Assembly: GCA_037954235.1 (NCBI GenBank)
Contig: JBBMOA010000004.1
Coordinates: 5,809,001-5,873,000, forward strand
Length of the DNA stretch: 64,000 bases
From: Aulostomus chinensis
Taxonomy: Eukaryota; Chordata; Actinopteri; Syngnathiformes; Aulostomidae
Direction: 5' to 3'
A model generated the notes under the pieces. That model saw only the letters and a list, made by a program, of their open reading frames with translations. It was not told the origin of the DNA and did no database searches. Shown here in pieces: positions 37,489-49,079 of the stretch. A program made the position numbers and the translations under genes. The number at the start of each line of letters is the position of its first letter. The first letter of the stretch is position 1.

Positions 37489-37490
<2 letters not shown>
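37235..37490 (-). other. large1: Candidate LARGE1 non-coding first exon
   Basis: Seen: on the minus strand a CpG-rich segment ends in CGCATCAG|GTGAGTTGG, a consensus 5' splice site with the exon edge at 37235. Between 37235 and about 37490 there is only one minus-strand ATG, followed at once by a four-codon frame, as expected for a leader exon. The segment contains a GGAGCC triplication near 37400-37418. Inferred: spliced to the acceptor at 12354 it would give a LARGE1 5' UTR and a 24,880 bp intron. The upstream (TSS) edge is not visible; I ended it at the (CA)n tract. Alternatives are an alternative promoter exon or an unrelated transcript. Confidence 0.5.
37252..37266 (-). promoter_or_regulatory. 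Minimal upstream ORF (MKGS-stop) in candidate exon 1
   Basis: Seen: ATG AAA GGC TCC TAG on the minus strand, 17 nt before the putative donor. It is the only ATG in the candidate leader exon. If the exon is real, the mature LARGE1 leader would carry two short upstream ORFs, this one and the 11-codon one at 12315-12350. Confidence 0.4.
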
Positions 37491-37544
<54 letters not shown>

Positions 37545-37570
37545 GCACGCAGGCAGGCAGGCAGGCAGGC
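37491..37570. repeat. (AC)n followed by (GGCA)n within the putative promoter
   Basis: Seen: 26 AC dinucleotides (37491-37542), then CGCGCACGC and five AGGC-type tetranucleotides to 37570. On the LARGE1 strand this is a GT tract just upstream of or inside candidate exon 1. Confidence 0.95.
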
Positions 37571-37949
37571 ACGCAGCTCCGGTCTGTTAATAACTGGGGG
37601 TCTGGATCAGTGAGACCAGCAGGCAACGACACACAGTCACGGGGACTCACAGGACCGCGGCGTCTTCGACCCAGAAGCACGGAGACTCAGCCGGTTCCCC
37701 TCCGTGGAAAAAAATGTCTTCCCAGTGCCCGGTAGGGTATATATCCGTTCCGCTGAGATATTTCAGTGTCGTCCCCGTCCTGGTTGTGTGCCTGAGCTTT
37801 CGGCCTCAACACAGCAGCTCTTTCTTCCTGCCAAGCAGCCAGCGACCAATCACAGCGCCGCATTCAGGGACGGAGGTTGGGAGGAACAGGACTGGATCCC
37901 GGAGGAGAGGACTGGATTCTGGACCGGACTGGAGTCAAGGACTTCAGAT

Positions 37950-37952
<3 letters not shown>

Positions 37953-38003
<51 letters not shown>
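37953..38003. repeat. (GT)n microsatellite
   Basis: Seen: 25 uninterrupted GT dinucleotides, 410 bp from the (AC)n at 37491 and in inverted orientation to it. Confidence 0.97.
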
Positions 38004-38005
<2 letters not shown>

Positions 38006-39500
38006 GGCAAGTTACTAACAAACCTAGATATATTACATGTCACCAGTTACTTTCATTTAAAAATAATAAGCTTCAATACAATCAGAGCTGTTACAGGAAG
38101 CAGGAGAGGGATTTCTGGGTAATAGAGTTCTGGCTGCTAATGTGTATGCTCTCACGAGCAGAAATATTTTACTAATCCCTTAAAGGTTACCACAATACGT
38201 ATATGTACAAATACAACATATGTACATTTGTATAGTGTACACACAGGAAGAAGAAATAGAACATTCATGTGCATTGATGTGTTTCAAGTTGAACAATCAA
38301 CTTGTGAAATGCACTTCCTTTTTTTAATACTCATTCATACTTCAACAACACAGACAGTAATATTTTAGAGTAACTCGTTACTTCTTAAGTGACAGAAACT
38401 CGTGATATCTATCATACTATGGAATCAACTTGGCCAACAACGGCCAGTTCAAACTATCCGATTGAACCATAATGGATGTGTGTTGAGGTTTGAATCACTG
38501 TGACACACTCGCCTCACCATGGCTACGATTAGTTACAACTCTTTGATCGCATCTTGGATTTGAACTTTACCTCAGTTTGACACACTTCCAACATTAATAA
38601 TAATTTCTGGAGGATTCAACACAGTGTGCGCGAGTGTCTCCTCTGCATCTGAGCCGTGTGGTGACAACCTCAGAGTCCCAGCACTGGGATCAGTGGTAGC
38701 CAGCTAAAGCCGCGGTGTCTGCCTTCAAAGCCCCCAGCAGGGAGCTCGTCTCTGAGCTGCACCGCTGGCTGGCAGGAGCTCAGGACTCTCTAACCCTGGA
38801 AATCCTCACAGAGATCTATCCTGGCTTTATTCTGCTCAGCTGTACTCCACTCGGGTCGTGTGCTCCTCTCATAGAGGGAAATATCATCCCATGCTAACGC
38901 CGAAAGAAACCTTAAAGGTCTGTGTTGGAAGAGCAGCTAATCATATTTATTTTGCAGAAATCTGCAACCATTCATTCATTCATTACCTACGAAACTGCGG
39001 GGGAGATGAAGTACGAGGGAAGTCTGTAATTATTCATCTCACAGTAAATCAACACTAAATTATTGATTTTGACTGTTATAGTGCATGAATTCACTAAATG
39101 GCGTACAGTCACAAAGCCATTGTTTAACCTTTGGAAAAACCAAAGGGAGGAGAACCAAAGGCACCCTCCCTTTGGAATGTTAAGATGCTTTTACTTGGAC
39201 AAACCGGTGGTATCAGAGCTTCCACACAGTTGTGTTGCTGCTCCATGTCTCACACACACTGAACATCTGTGGGATGTGTCGCCTCGGCAGAGTTTTCACC
39301 TGCGACATGGGTTCTGTTTGTACTGCCAGCAGCTTCACGTTCTGTAGAGGTTTTTGATCAGGTTTGAATCAGGACGTTCTCCGGCTGTTGACATGCACGT
39401 ATGCACTGCATGGATCTTCTACTGGATTTAAAGGAGCTATGTGAATGTGTAACCAACAAAAAGACCCCCATGGATGTGTCTTTAGAGGGAGTTCAATAAG

Positions 39501-39810
39501 TACACTGCCAACCAAAAGTGTGGCCACACCCTCTCATTTCAGATTTCGTCTTTATTTTCATGACTTTTTACATCGTAGGTTCTCACTGAAGGCATCAAAA
39601 CTCTGAATGAACACACATGAAATCATGTCGTGAGCAACAAGTGTGAAATAACTCCATCATGTTTTAGGTTCTAGATTCTTCTAAACAGCCTCCCTCTCAC
39701 TCCTGCTCTGCTCACTCTTGGCGTTCTCTCCATGAGCTTCACGAGGTTGTCACCTGAAACGGTTCTCCAGCTATGAGAAGGTGTGTCCAAACTTTTGTCT
39801 GGCGGTGCAT
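39501..39810. mobile_element. Tc1-type terminal-inverted-repeat element (about 310 bp)
   Basis: Seen: left end TACACTGCCAACCAAAAGTG...ACACCCTCTCAT, right end ATGAGAAGGTGTGTCCAAAC (TTTTGTCTGGCGGTGCA); over about 36 bp the two are inverted copies with several mismatches. The left end sits at a TA, as in Tc1 insertions. On the minus strand the interior reads LVKLMERTPRV and then LFRRI before a stop, like the C-terminus of a Tc1-like transposase. Inferred: a deleted derivative retaining the transposase tail between two ends. Confidence 0.75.
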
Positions 39811-40108
39811 GTGCAGCCTGAACTGTAGCTACAGTAAGTGGTGAGCTGTCTTTGTCCGAGCAGATTTTAGAGCTGATCAGGAGTCGCTACGCCACCACCG
39901 GCTAACTGAATCACAAACTCTGCAGCAGGTCCAGTGCTGGGTTGCTGGTGGAGGCTACGTGTTCTCTGTGTGGTGTTCTGTCTTCATGGGCTGAAACGAA
40001 TCATCACCGAGGTGCCACGTCAGAGCCTGAGTGTTGGAGCGCGTCCTGCAGAGAGGCTCGCCGAAACTGATCTGAAACACTCCTGTTATGACCTGGTTTG
40101 TCCTCTGT

Positions 40109-40135
<27 letters not shown>
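40109..40135. repeat. (AC)n microsatellite
   Basis: Seen: 13 AC dinucleotides, then AAACAGACACGC. Confidence 0.95.
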
Positions 40136-40140
<5 letters not shown>

Positions 40141-42005
40141 ACACGCATGCACGACACACAGGTCTGCACACGAAACCGCCACTCACTACAACCTCAATGA
40201 TGTTTTTTTTAAAGTATTTAAATACCCCAGCAGTACCGAAAGTATGAAAATACTGTAAGACAATATTAATCTATGACAACATCTTGCAGTCCTGCAATAA
40301 AGTATTTCGGAAAAACTGTCAAGAAAAACCCTGAAACATTCAAATCCTGGTAAAAGTAAAAATCAGCAATGCTGCTGGACAGGAATAATGAAAATCTTCC
40401 ATTTATCATAAAAAATCAATCAATTAAGTTTGATTCATGAAGCCAGAATCTCTTAAACGCAGTGTTGTCGTCAGTTGGACCTTTCCCCTCTGATCCAAGA
40501 GACCTCCTTAGTTCTGAGTCACTGGTGGGGAGTTGCAGGCTTGTAGAACTCTGCGTGGGTGTGACCCTCTACAGAGTCCTGATGCCACAAATCACAACTT
40601 GCGTTGCGGCGGCGGCGGCTTTACAAGCTGTAAAAGCATGATCCTCCATAGGGAAAGAGAGGAAGAAACTTCATGGGGAGCCAGGCAGGAGGGCTCCTCC
40701 CCCCAGGAAGGTCAGACATGCGATAGATGCTGCAGGTACAGAGAAACTCAACAGAACCCCAGGATGTACGACAATTAAAGACAAAAACACAAGAGGACAT
40801 GTTTACCCTCTGACTTCCTCTGCTGCTTCTGATATGAAATATGAAGAGATGGCCCGTCTGCAGGCCAGTGAAGAGCCAGCGAGCGCGGCAGGAACAGCCT
40901 GACTTTGCTTCACGTCATGGTAGCAAATGTGCCCCCCCACTCACTCCTATGGCCTTGGGTTTATTTTGAAAGTATATATGTATATACTTTTTAGTGTTGA
41001 AATTCTACAGTTTATTAATTACAATAAATAATTCTGTAAAGCAAAATTAATTTAGAATGAAAAACAAAAACAACACAGGGGAGTGCAGATCATAATGAAC
41101 TCTGACTTTCAGGCGAGTGATAGACTTGCTTTTAAGGAGGTGGTCATGCGGGTCACAGCTGCTTGGCGCGTCCTGCGTCTGTCTGGGTCGCTGGTCACAC
41201 GCACTCAGAAATGTACGCAAGCTGCAATACCCACGTAAACTGTAGGGGGCAGTGTAGGAGAGTGTCCACAGTTAGCCGCACCTTATGAAGCGTCATTGCT
41301 GCTGCGCAACAACAAATATGCTTGTCAGAATAGCTGATGTGAACAAAGTGCCATTTCTGATGCCGATATGAGAACAAAGTTTCAAAAAATAAATTCCTCC
41401 AGTTTTAGTTGACTTCTTGGCGGAAAGCCAGAGACCAGTGCAAAAACCTGTTAGTAGCGCCGATGCTTTAGTGCCCCAGTTAAGTGAAGAAATAAAACCG
41501 TCAAGCGGCACATTACTGGGAAACTGAAGTTAGTGCACCCTCACTGGAGAGTGCAGCGACGCCTCAGCACCAGCAGCAGAAGTCGTCTGCGGCCACAGCT
41601 GATGTCATCCGTGAATCCTGCTGAAGCAAACAGAAACATCGGCCATCTTCAGGTGGAAAACCAGCTGCATTCTGAGAAACTGAAGACGTCCAGATACAAG
41701 GACGAAGCTCCTGAACAACTGAACCTCGTTGCCTTCAGCTCCGTGGGGGTCCTCCACCTGTCCTCAGCACATTAAACACCAGCTGGCCCGGACATAAGAG
41801 GCGGTCCGCGGTCTTCTTCCCGCCTCGCTCACGCCTCTTCATCAGCTACTTGACCTTGTCTGATGACAGTGTAGCGCACGTAGCTGAGGTTGACTCTTCC
41901 ACCTGAAGCCCCACCCACTATGTAGTCTCTGTATACTTCATGCAGCATCACACAAGTACTCTGAGCAGAGCAAAAATGAAAAATGAAGACTGGTTTTATC
42001 CACAG

Positions 42006-42035
42006 CCCCCCCCCCCCCACACACACACACACACA
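42006..42035. repeat. C13 run joined to (AC)n
   Basis: Seen: 13 consecutive C followed directly by eight AC dinucleotides. Confidence 0.95.
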
Positions 42036-43328
42036 GAGGCCTGTGGAACGGAGCAGCAGCAGAACCCTCAGCCGCTGCCTTGAGCCCAAAAGTCAGAGGG
42101 GTTTTGAACTGGTTTTCATTTCCATGCGTGATCTGTAGCGCCACCAGCAGGCCAAAGATTCCATCTCCCTTCGACTTATCAATTATTTGGGTTTCTTGAA
42201 TGATCTTAGTGTTCACACATTCACGGTCCATAAAGTGTAATGAGTCTTTTCATCTCGCGCATCATCAGCTTACGACCAAGTATGTGACCAAACAGCCGTG
42301 GTCGGTGTGTTTTTGTTAGTAATGTGCAGTCGTATGCAGAGTTACAAACCAAAGAGAAATATCACTGGTGCGCCCCCACAGAGCCGCTAACAGGGCTATA
42401 AATCTTGCTGTAATGTTATTTTATTTACTTTATTGTTGAGTAGTAAAAGACATTTGGTTTAGCTGTGGTTGATGAGGCACTTAGTGTTTGCTGGCCCCTC
42501 AGAGGCCTGTGGTCCTGTGTAGCTTCTGGAGCAGATAGCTTTATCATGTCATATTCATTCAGGGCTGCTGTGAGTGAGCCGTGCTTGGAGCACTCCTGCC
42601 AGAGACAGAGACACTCCCTCTGATCCTCTCAGGTCAGCAGGGACCGATGTGCCAACGATATAGTACACTTGAGTCTCAGAGTGAAGCCACCCCTCCACAG
42701 TGCTCAGCATGCACCGACTTTAATCCATTTTGCAAGACAAGCCTGCTGAAGAGGTGTGGATTCAGTAAGTGGCCTATAAGATCTCCAAGCCGCCAGAGAG
42801 CTGGAGAGGCAGAGGAAGGCTCTGTGTCAGTCACTCAGCTTGTGACAGACCAGCGTCTCTGAGGCGAACGTCTGCAGGAAACGCCTGAACAGCAGCAAAG
42901 CAACCAACCTTAAAACTGTCAGTGACAGCGACAGACAGGGTTGACCCCGCTATGATGAAAGACCATCGCCGCTGAAATGATCGGCAAGACAGCGGAGACG
43001 CACACCAGTCTGCTGTACACGGAAGACGTGACTTAGAATTTGCTTCCGTCTGGGTCTACTACCACATTTTGACGTTTGTGCTTTCAATCCTGGACTACAC
43101 AAAGACTTGATCTGCATATTAAACACCAGAAGAACATAAATTACTGCTTGATATGATGCATGGTTTCTTTGACGCTGCAACATCAGACAACATACAGACA
43201 ACGTCTCCAGCTGATGGGTGTAGGTTATCATGGAGAGGATGACATGATGGTCAAATTTGTCTTTACAGTATTAAAATGCTTGGATAACCAAAGGAAGTTC
43301 CACGTTAATTATGACTGTGGGAACTGTG

Positions 43329-43365
43329 AGTGTGTGTGTGTGTGTGGGCTGGGGGGGGGGGGGGG
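43329..43365. repeat. (GT)n joined to G run
   Basis: Seen: short GT run, GGCT, then about 15 consecutive G. Confidence 0.95.
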
Positions 43366-44047
43366 TGGAGGTCTTAAAGGACACACTGGTCCTCCTGCTT
43401 CAGGGTTTGTGCATTTGCATTTAAATGAAGGGATGTTTTTCTGCACAAATTAGAAAGTTTTTAACATCATATTAATACAATAATTTAATCTGGCACTGAT
43501 TTGTACCAAATTTAAACTCTCTGGCAGCGCACACAGACCAAATTAAAAGGGCCAAGTTTACGGTCTGCCAAGAAGCATGTCGGGAATAATAGAGGAAGAC
43601 AAGGATGGGCACAGAATTCTGGTATTTTTGAACCCAGACCCTATATTTCTGTTTTTGGGTGGAGGTGATCGATAGGGACCAAAATTATTTGGCTCATTAT
43701 CAATGTCTGAGTGTTTGTTTTTGCCTCTGACATGCTCAGGTTGTTAGATGCAGCTGACAGCACAATAGAAAAGCTCCTTTGCTTGGTTTTAGTTGGAATT
43801 GTTGTTGTTGAGGTGGTCACTTGTGTGGATACCAGGCAGGATGCTTGACATGCACGGGGTGGTACACTGCCAACAATACAGGCTGTCACAAGGCTAATAC
43901 GCTCATGCTAGCAAGCCTCTGTGGCATCTGCATCCAGGGTGGAAAGTGAAGGTGGCACAAAGAGTGCAGGGCACATTACATCATCAACACTGCATAGTAG
44001 CTTAACATGAATTATCAAAGATAGTTCTATTTCCCCCCTCAGCCCAG

Positions 44048-44064
44048 CCCCCCCCCCCCCCCCC
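44048..44064. repeat. C17 homopolymer
   Basis: Seen: 17 consecutive C after CAGCCCAGC. Confidence 0.95.
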
Positions 44065-44665
44065 ATCAGCACAAGCAGGTGCAGCATAAATACTTACAGA
44101 GCTCATAGTTGAGAGTAATACAATTCATTTTTTCATGCAATTCCTCCTGAATTCAGATACTATTTCAAATATTTTCTCCTCCCTGTGAGCTCACATAGCC
44201 CTACACTTGTGACTACTTGAGAAGCGTTTCATTGTCTATAAGAGCCGGCTGATCAGACTCCAAAAGAGCACAACAATGAATCTGGTGATATTCCTCACTG
44301 TCTCTGATTGTTGCTTCAGCGATGTTTGTGGGCTGCTTCACATGAAGGCCGGTGATGATCAGGTGAGCGAGGAACAGAGGGGGAGGTCTGGCATGACAGA
44401 TATAACAGCACGCCTGTAGAACCACGGGCAGAAACTAGTAGTGAGGGTGTTGTCATGACAACGCTAAATGCACCATCATCTTAGCTCTTGTTAGTTGGTT
44501 ACAACGCACAAAGATAATAGTGTGTTTAAAGTGATTAGGGTTATTGGCATTGAATGTAATGTAGAAGAAATTCAAACGCATCTCTGTTTTGCTACTGAGA
44601 AAAATATCCCTGGGTTGGGTGGGGGGGGGGGGGCTCCCTCTGGGTGTAATTACAAGTAGCACTTG

Positions 44666-44667
<2 letters not shown>

Positions 44668-44722
<55 letters not shown>
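44668..44722. repeat. (CA)n microsatellite, left arm of inverted pair
   Basis: Seen: 27 CA dinucleotides; 70 bp further on a GT tract of equal length follows. A run of 13 G lies just before it (44621-44633). Confidence 0.97.
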
Positions 44723-44725
<3 letters not shown>

Positions 44726-44788
44726 CTCTCCCATGTCTCTCATATGATAGCGAATCAAACAGCCAAACTTCTCACTGTAAGCAAAGAC

Positions 44789-44791
<3 letters not shown>

Positions 44792-44853
<62 letters not shown>

Positions 44854-44858
44854 CGCGT
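44792..44858. repeat. (TG)n-(CG)n microsatellite, right arm of inverted pair
   Basis: Seen: 27 TG dinucleotides then GCGCGCGCGCGCG. Alternating purine-pyrimidine throughout, so Z-DNA-prone. Confidence 0.97.
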
Positions 44859-46054
44859 ATTATGGATGCTGGTTTCTCTTCATGATTACCCTCCCACAAC
44901 AACAGAGGATAATTATGCCTTGACCTACTGTTAGCTTAGCTTAGCTTCGTCCCCTGATCTCAGCGTCTGGGCGAGGAGAAGACGAACCTGCTTGAGAATG
45001 ATGACAACAACAACAACAATAATAGTAACACAATAATAAATTGGTAGAATGTCGCGTGTTTGCTGTGGTGCAAAATGTTGAGCAAATAAATCAATTGGTC
45101 TTAATGAGATCTCATGGGACGTAAACTAATGTACAATTCTTTTTTGGGGGGGGGTCCTCGCAGCTTGTGTTTTTTGCTGACCCTTTTAAATATTCAAAGC
45201 AAGCCCATCAAGGAAATTCTCAGTTAACATTAGCATTTCAAATGCACATTACGCAGTTACATTTAGAGAGAGCTGAGAGAGCCCAGCAGTGCTCATCAAA
45301 CGTGAACCAGCTCATCACTGCCATGGAGTGATTTCAGACAGTATAGACTGCATGGGTAAGCATAGCAAGCCCTCCACAGGCCCCTGGGTCTCAAAGATTG
45401 ATGGGCATATTAACCAGAATTAGTCAGTTATTAACTGGGGATCTGCAGCCCTTCCAGGAGCCAAAGAATCAGCAGGTTCACTCCACAGATTTTCAGATTT
45501 AAAAAAAAAAAATTACGATTAAACCACTGACATAACGGCAGATGAGACTGATATTCAGTGTGTGAATCATAGAAGCATACCGGGCAATTTGTTTAACACA
45601 CAATTAGCCGCACAAACTGGAGCTTAATTTGAAATAAAATTTTACTGTCTCACAAATGATAGTTACTGCTACAAGTAGGCTTGTGCCTGTTGGCGATCGG
45701 ATTGTTAATATTGATCGAAGTCGGCACTTATAAACACCCCTGTCTATTCCAGGGTCAATTATCCCAGGAGTGAATGCAGATTAAACCTGTTAGCTGGCCA
45801 GTGGGATTAACTGCACCGCCTCAGACGCTTGACGAAGGGTAACATGCTAAGTGTCTTCCCACAGGCTGTGGAAAATGCAGCCATCAAGCATCTTTTAAAA
45901 GGAAATTATCTAAATATCTCACAAATCAATAAAAATCAAAACTAACTGAAAAGGCTGTTTGTAAAACCTTGTCTTGTCAAGTGGATCTCCATACAAGTTA
46001 GCATTTGATTGACAGAAAATCATTTTTGGTACAATGTCAGATTAGTTAAAATCC

Positions 46055-46233
46055 TACAGACGGCTTAAGGCACAGGTGAGCTAGGTGGTCGCCTAGGGCG
46101 CCACTTTTTCTAGGGGGCGCTGGGGAAAGAAATTCCCAGTGGGCGCCCGACCTATTTTTTTCAGAGGTAACAATGAACAAACGAAGAAAAAAAGAGCGAA
46201 AGCAAGCAAACAAGCAAGAAATACACTTTGCAC
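46055..46233 (+). mobile_element. hAT-type element left end (fragment)
   Basis: Seen: CAGACGGCTTAAGGCACAGG, then GGTGGTCGCCTAGGGCGCC and TTCTAGGGGGCGCT, followed by AACAAACGAAGAAAAAAAGA and AAGCAAGC stretches that read as a basic leader. Known: CAGGGCCGGCTTAAGGCA with GCCTAGGGCGCC is a recurrent start of certain vertebrate hAT-like elements. No matching right end was found; a CCTGTA minisatellite follows at once. Confidence 0.45.
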
Positions 46234-46527
46234 CGCCCCTGTACCTGCCCCTGTACCCTGCCCCTGTACCTGCACCCTGCCCCTGTAACCTGTCCCTGCC
46301 CCTGTACCCTGCCCCTGTACCTGCACCCTACCCCTGTAACCTGTCCCTGCCCCTGTACCCTGCACCTGTACTCTGCCCCTGTACCCTGTCCCTGCACCTG
46401 TCCCTGCACCTGTACCTGCAACTGTCCCTGCACCTGTACCCTGTACCTGCACCTGTACCTGTACCTGCAACTGTCCCTGCACCTGTACCCTGTCCCTGCA
46501 CCTGTACCCTGTACCCTGCCCCTGCAC
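46234..46527. repeat. CCTGTA/CCTGCC minisatellite with 51 bp higher-order unit
   Basis: Seen: about 294 bp of C-rich hexamers and heptamers (CCTGTA, CCTGCA, CCCTGCC). A 51 bp block 46256-46306 is repeated at 46307-46357 with one substitution. The right half (46370-46500) switches to CCTGCACCTGTCC-type units. Long frames across it on both strands (GTGAGTGYR-like and PCPCTLPLYLHP-like) are repeat artefacts. Confidence 0.9.
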
Positions 46528-47331
46528 TGTGCGCTGAGAGTTGGGGATGGGTCGCTGTTTGGTGCTCATTCTTGACAGCCCAGGTTCATGTTTTGGTCAA
46601 GATAGGCAAATATTTACATTTTACCTGCATTTCACAAAACTGAAAAGGTCCAAGGCTTCAGGTGCGCAAGGGAGGAAACGAATGAAAGGAGGAGGAGAAG
46701 AAAGTCCGATATAGAAGTGTTGTCTTATGTTATCTTTAAATGCCGTTCTGTGTGCAACATTGTTAGATGTTTCATTTTTAGCAGCTAGCTAGCTAAGTAG
46801 CAATAACTGAATAAAGCTAATGCTACATAATAATGCTACGATAGCAGTTGGACTCAGATAACGTTCCAGATTGAAAGGTGTGAGGCTGAAGGGCAAGCCA
46901 GTGGCTCGCTACCTGGACAACTGCTCCTTCCTGTGCTCAAGTTTCACAGACAAGAATCAGTGCTAATGGCTGACACGAACGCACACAGACAACAACAACA
47001 GATTTCTGCACTCACTGGCCGGCACCAGAGATGTGAGCCCCACTGGGCATCGTAGCTCATTGTTGTAAGCGAGACTGATATTGAAGCATTTCAATAAATC
47101 AGCTCTACACTGGATTACTGGGTTGCAAATTAGCAGCAGTCAGGCTCAAGAGAAAATGATGCAGTGAGGCAGAAAAGTTTCATTATGACTGAGTTCTGTG
47201 AGATTTTAAGAGTGACACCTGCCCAGCAGCATGTGTGGAGCTGTTTGGTTGTTACTCAGAGTTATGTTGTTATCTCAGTGGTGCAAGCTTTTGGTTCAGA
47301 AATACACATTCATAACTTAAGTAGAACTAAT

Positions 47332-47371
47332 TTTGAACTTAGTTCAAACTTAGTCTGAACTAAGTTTGAAC
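47332..47371. repeat. Overlapping perfect hairpins
   Basis: Seen: GTTCAAACTTAGT (47342-47354), loop CTGA, ACTAAGTTTGAAC (47359-47371), a perfect 13 bp stem. It overlaps TTTGAACT (47332-47339) with AGTTCAAA (47341-47348), so two alternative stems compete. Confidence 0.9.
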
Positions 47372-48114
47372 TTCCACACAGCCGGTGCAGCAGGATGCAG
47401 GAGTTGTTTGTTCTACTCTGCAGCTTCATGTTGGTGCTTGTATTAGGCTCATATCTACTCTCTCACTGTCCAGATGCACTCAGGAAACATCTGTAGAAGC
47501 CGCCAGCTGCTGGAGAAGAAACATCTGGTCTCCATCTGCACCACCCTCTGAAGCAGTCAGCTCAGATGCGTGGTCTCTGGGTAAGTTCATTGATAGCACT
47601 GCTATGTCATCATTATTATTGTTGTTGTTGTTGTCTTTGAATGTTACAATTACACCTTGTTACTAATTAAATGTAGTTTTTAATTAAAGTAAGTGTATTT
47701 GTACTGTGCTTCTGTATAGGCAGTACCACAGTATGGATGTTCTGTCTGGATGTATTCAGCTGCAGCTCCATCATCATCCAGCGCTCCAGCTCCCTTCACT
47801 GAGCTCCAGCCTGCAGCCTTACAGGATGAGCTAATTCTGCTGAACGTAGCACCTTATCAATACATGTTGTTGAAGCAAAAATATCTGCTGTCACTGGGAG
47901 TACTTTGTTGATAATGTTGATGTGTTAATAATGATGTTTCCAAAAGGGCAGGTAGTTGTTAATATTCAATAATTTACTCATTCTTTGATATGTTCCCTTG
48001 TTTGTTACAGTCATTCTAATATATAAAAATAAACCTTTTGTCTTGAAACCATTGTGGTCCCTGATGTTTGCTGGGGGGTCACCAAAATGGCCAGGGCCGG
48101 CGCTGCTACAGAGA

Positions 48115-48510
48115 CAGCAAAGAAAAGAGAAGCTGTTGTTCCCCAAGGCACCGTTCTGGGGCCTCTTCTATTCAACATGCTCAGATTTGCTGAGCGTGTG
48201 GGACACAACAAAATATGGTATCATAACTATGCAGATGGCACAGAAAGTTCCATAACCATGTCAGCAGGTCATGTAATTGAGTGCATTAAACAAATGAACA
48301 AGGTTTTTTTTTTCTGTAACTGAACAAAAACAGAATTTGTCTTTGGTGGCAAGGAATAAGAATCAATAGTTAACGCTCGTTTATAAAGTTACGTTAAAAT
48401 TACAAACCAAACCAAAATTCTTGGCATCTTACTTCATTTCAGCAGCCACATTAAGACAGTCACCAGGTCAGCCTTCGATCCTCTGATGCCTAATGGAGTA
48501 CGCACACTTC
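48115..48510 (+). pseudogene. Non-LTR retrotransposon reverse transcriptase fragment
   Basis: Seen: frame 48054-48323 contains VVPQGTVLGPLLFNML then WYHNYADGTESS. Known: GVPQGSVLGPLLF and the catalytic YADDTQ box are hallmarks of L2/CR1-like LINE reverse transcriptases. Here the catalytic second D is replaced by G. Downstream, with stops, are KTEFVFGGKE, KILGILLHF and SSHIKTVTRSAF, which match the region after the active site. Dead copy, 5' truncated; it resumes at 49080. Confidence 0.85.
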
Positions 48511-48925
48511 CATCGGGAAGAAACACCATGAAAATGTCTGAGGTATCCTTTTAAAATCCTCCGTCATGATTTTCCTATCAACATTCTGCAAAGATCTGCT
48601 CCTTTCTGATCCCTCTCACCTCACCTGCCTAGCCTAAACACCCGGTACTAGACACTGAGAGGCTGAGGAGGTCTTCTGGGGATGCGCATGCTGAAGGCCT
48701 ATTTCAGTTTCCCCCTGGGCTGCTATGAGGACGATCTGTTGCCTTATTTGCTCAAGTAAGTACATGGATAAACCATCTCACCCCACACTCATGGGAGCAG
48801 CGCAGCACCGATGTTTGAAGCCATATACTGCGTCTGCTAGAGCTAGCGTTAATGTTAGCAGTGCAAGCTTAGCCGCTGGCTGAGCAGGGAGAGATGGTAC
48901 ACAGCAGCAGGGTGAGAGCTGATAG

Positions 48926-48997
48926 GGCTGCAGGACTGGAGGCTGCAGGACCGGTGGCTGCAGGACCGGAGGCTGCAGGACCGGAGGCTGCAGGACC
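48926..48997. repeat. 15 bp minisatellite (4.8 copies)
   Basis: Seen: unit GGCTGCAGGACCGGA repeated with near identity at 48926, 48941, 48956, 48971 and 48986. It contains PstI-like CTGCAG in each unit. It lies inside the insertion that splits the LINE copy. Minus-strand frame reading LQPPV repeats is an artefact. Confidence 0.9.
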
Positions 48998-49079
48998 ACT
49001 GCCCTGAGGGATTTATCAACCATCAAAGGGCCTGTGTCATTTCTGCTTTTATCTTCAGTTGATTCTACAACTGCATCTT

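Larger units (their letters stand above)
36640..37720. promoter_or_regulatory. CpG-rich block, putative LARGE1 promoter region
   Basis: Seen: CpG is frequent here (for example clusters GCGGTATTCTTCGCGG, CTCGCGCCCG, GGCCGCGGCTCCGG and GACCGCGGCGTCTTCG) whereas surrounding DNA is CpG-poor. It contains GC boxes, an inverted TAATCC pair (36936-36986), the candidate exon 1 donor at 37235, and a 52 bp (AC)n at 37491-37542. Inferred: a CpG-island-type promoter for LARGE1 on the minus strand, possibly bidirectional. No canonical TATA box can be assigned with confidence; a minus-strand TTTAAG near 37450 is the nearest candidate. Confidence 0.55.

Noticed and set aside
46093..46643. GTGAGTGYRGRVQVQG and CPCTLPLYLHP frames of 115-158 codons
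   Set aside because: Direct translation of the CCTGTA minisatellite.
48778..49026. LQPPV repeat protein on the minus strand
   Set aside because: Encoded by the 15 bp minisatellite only.
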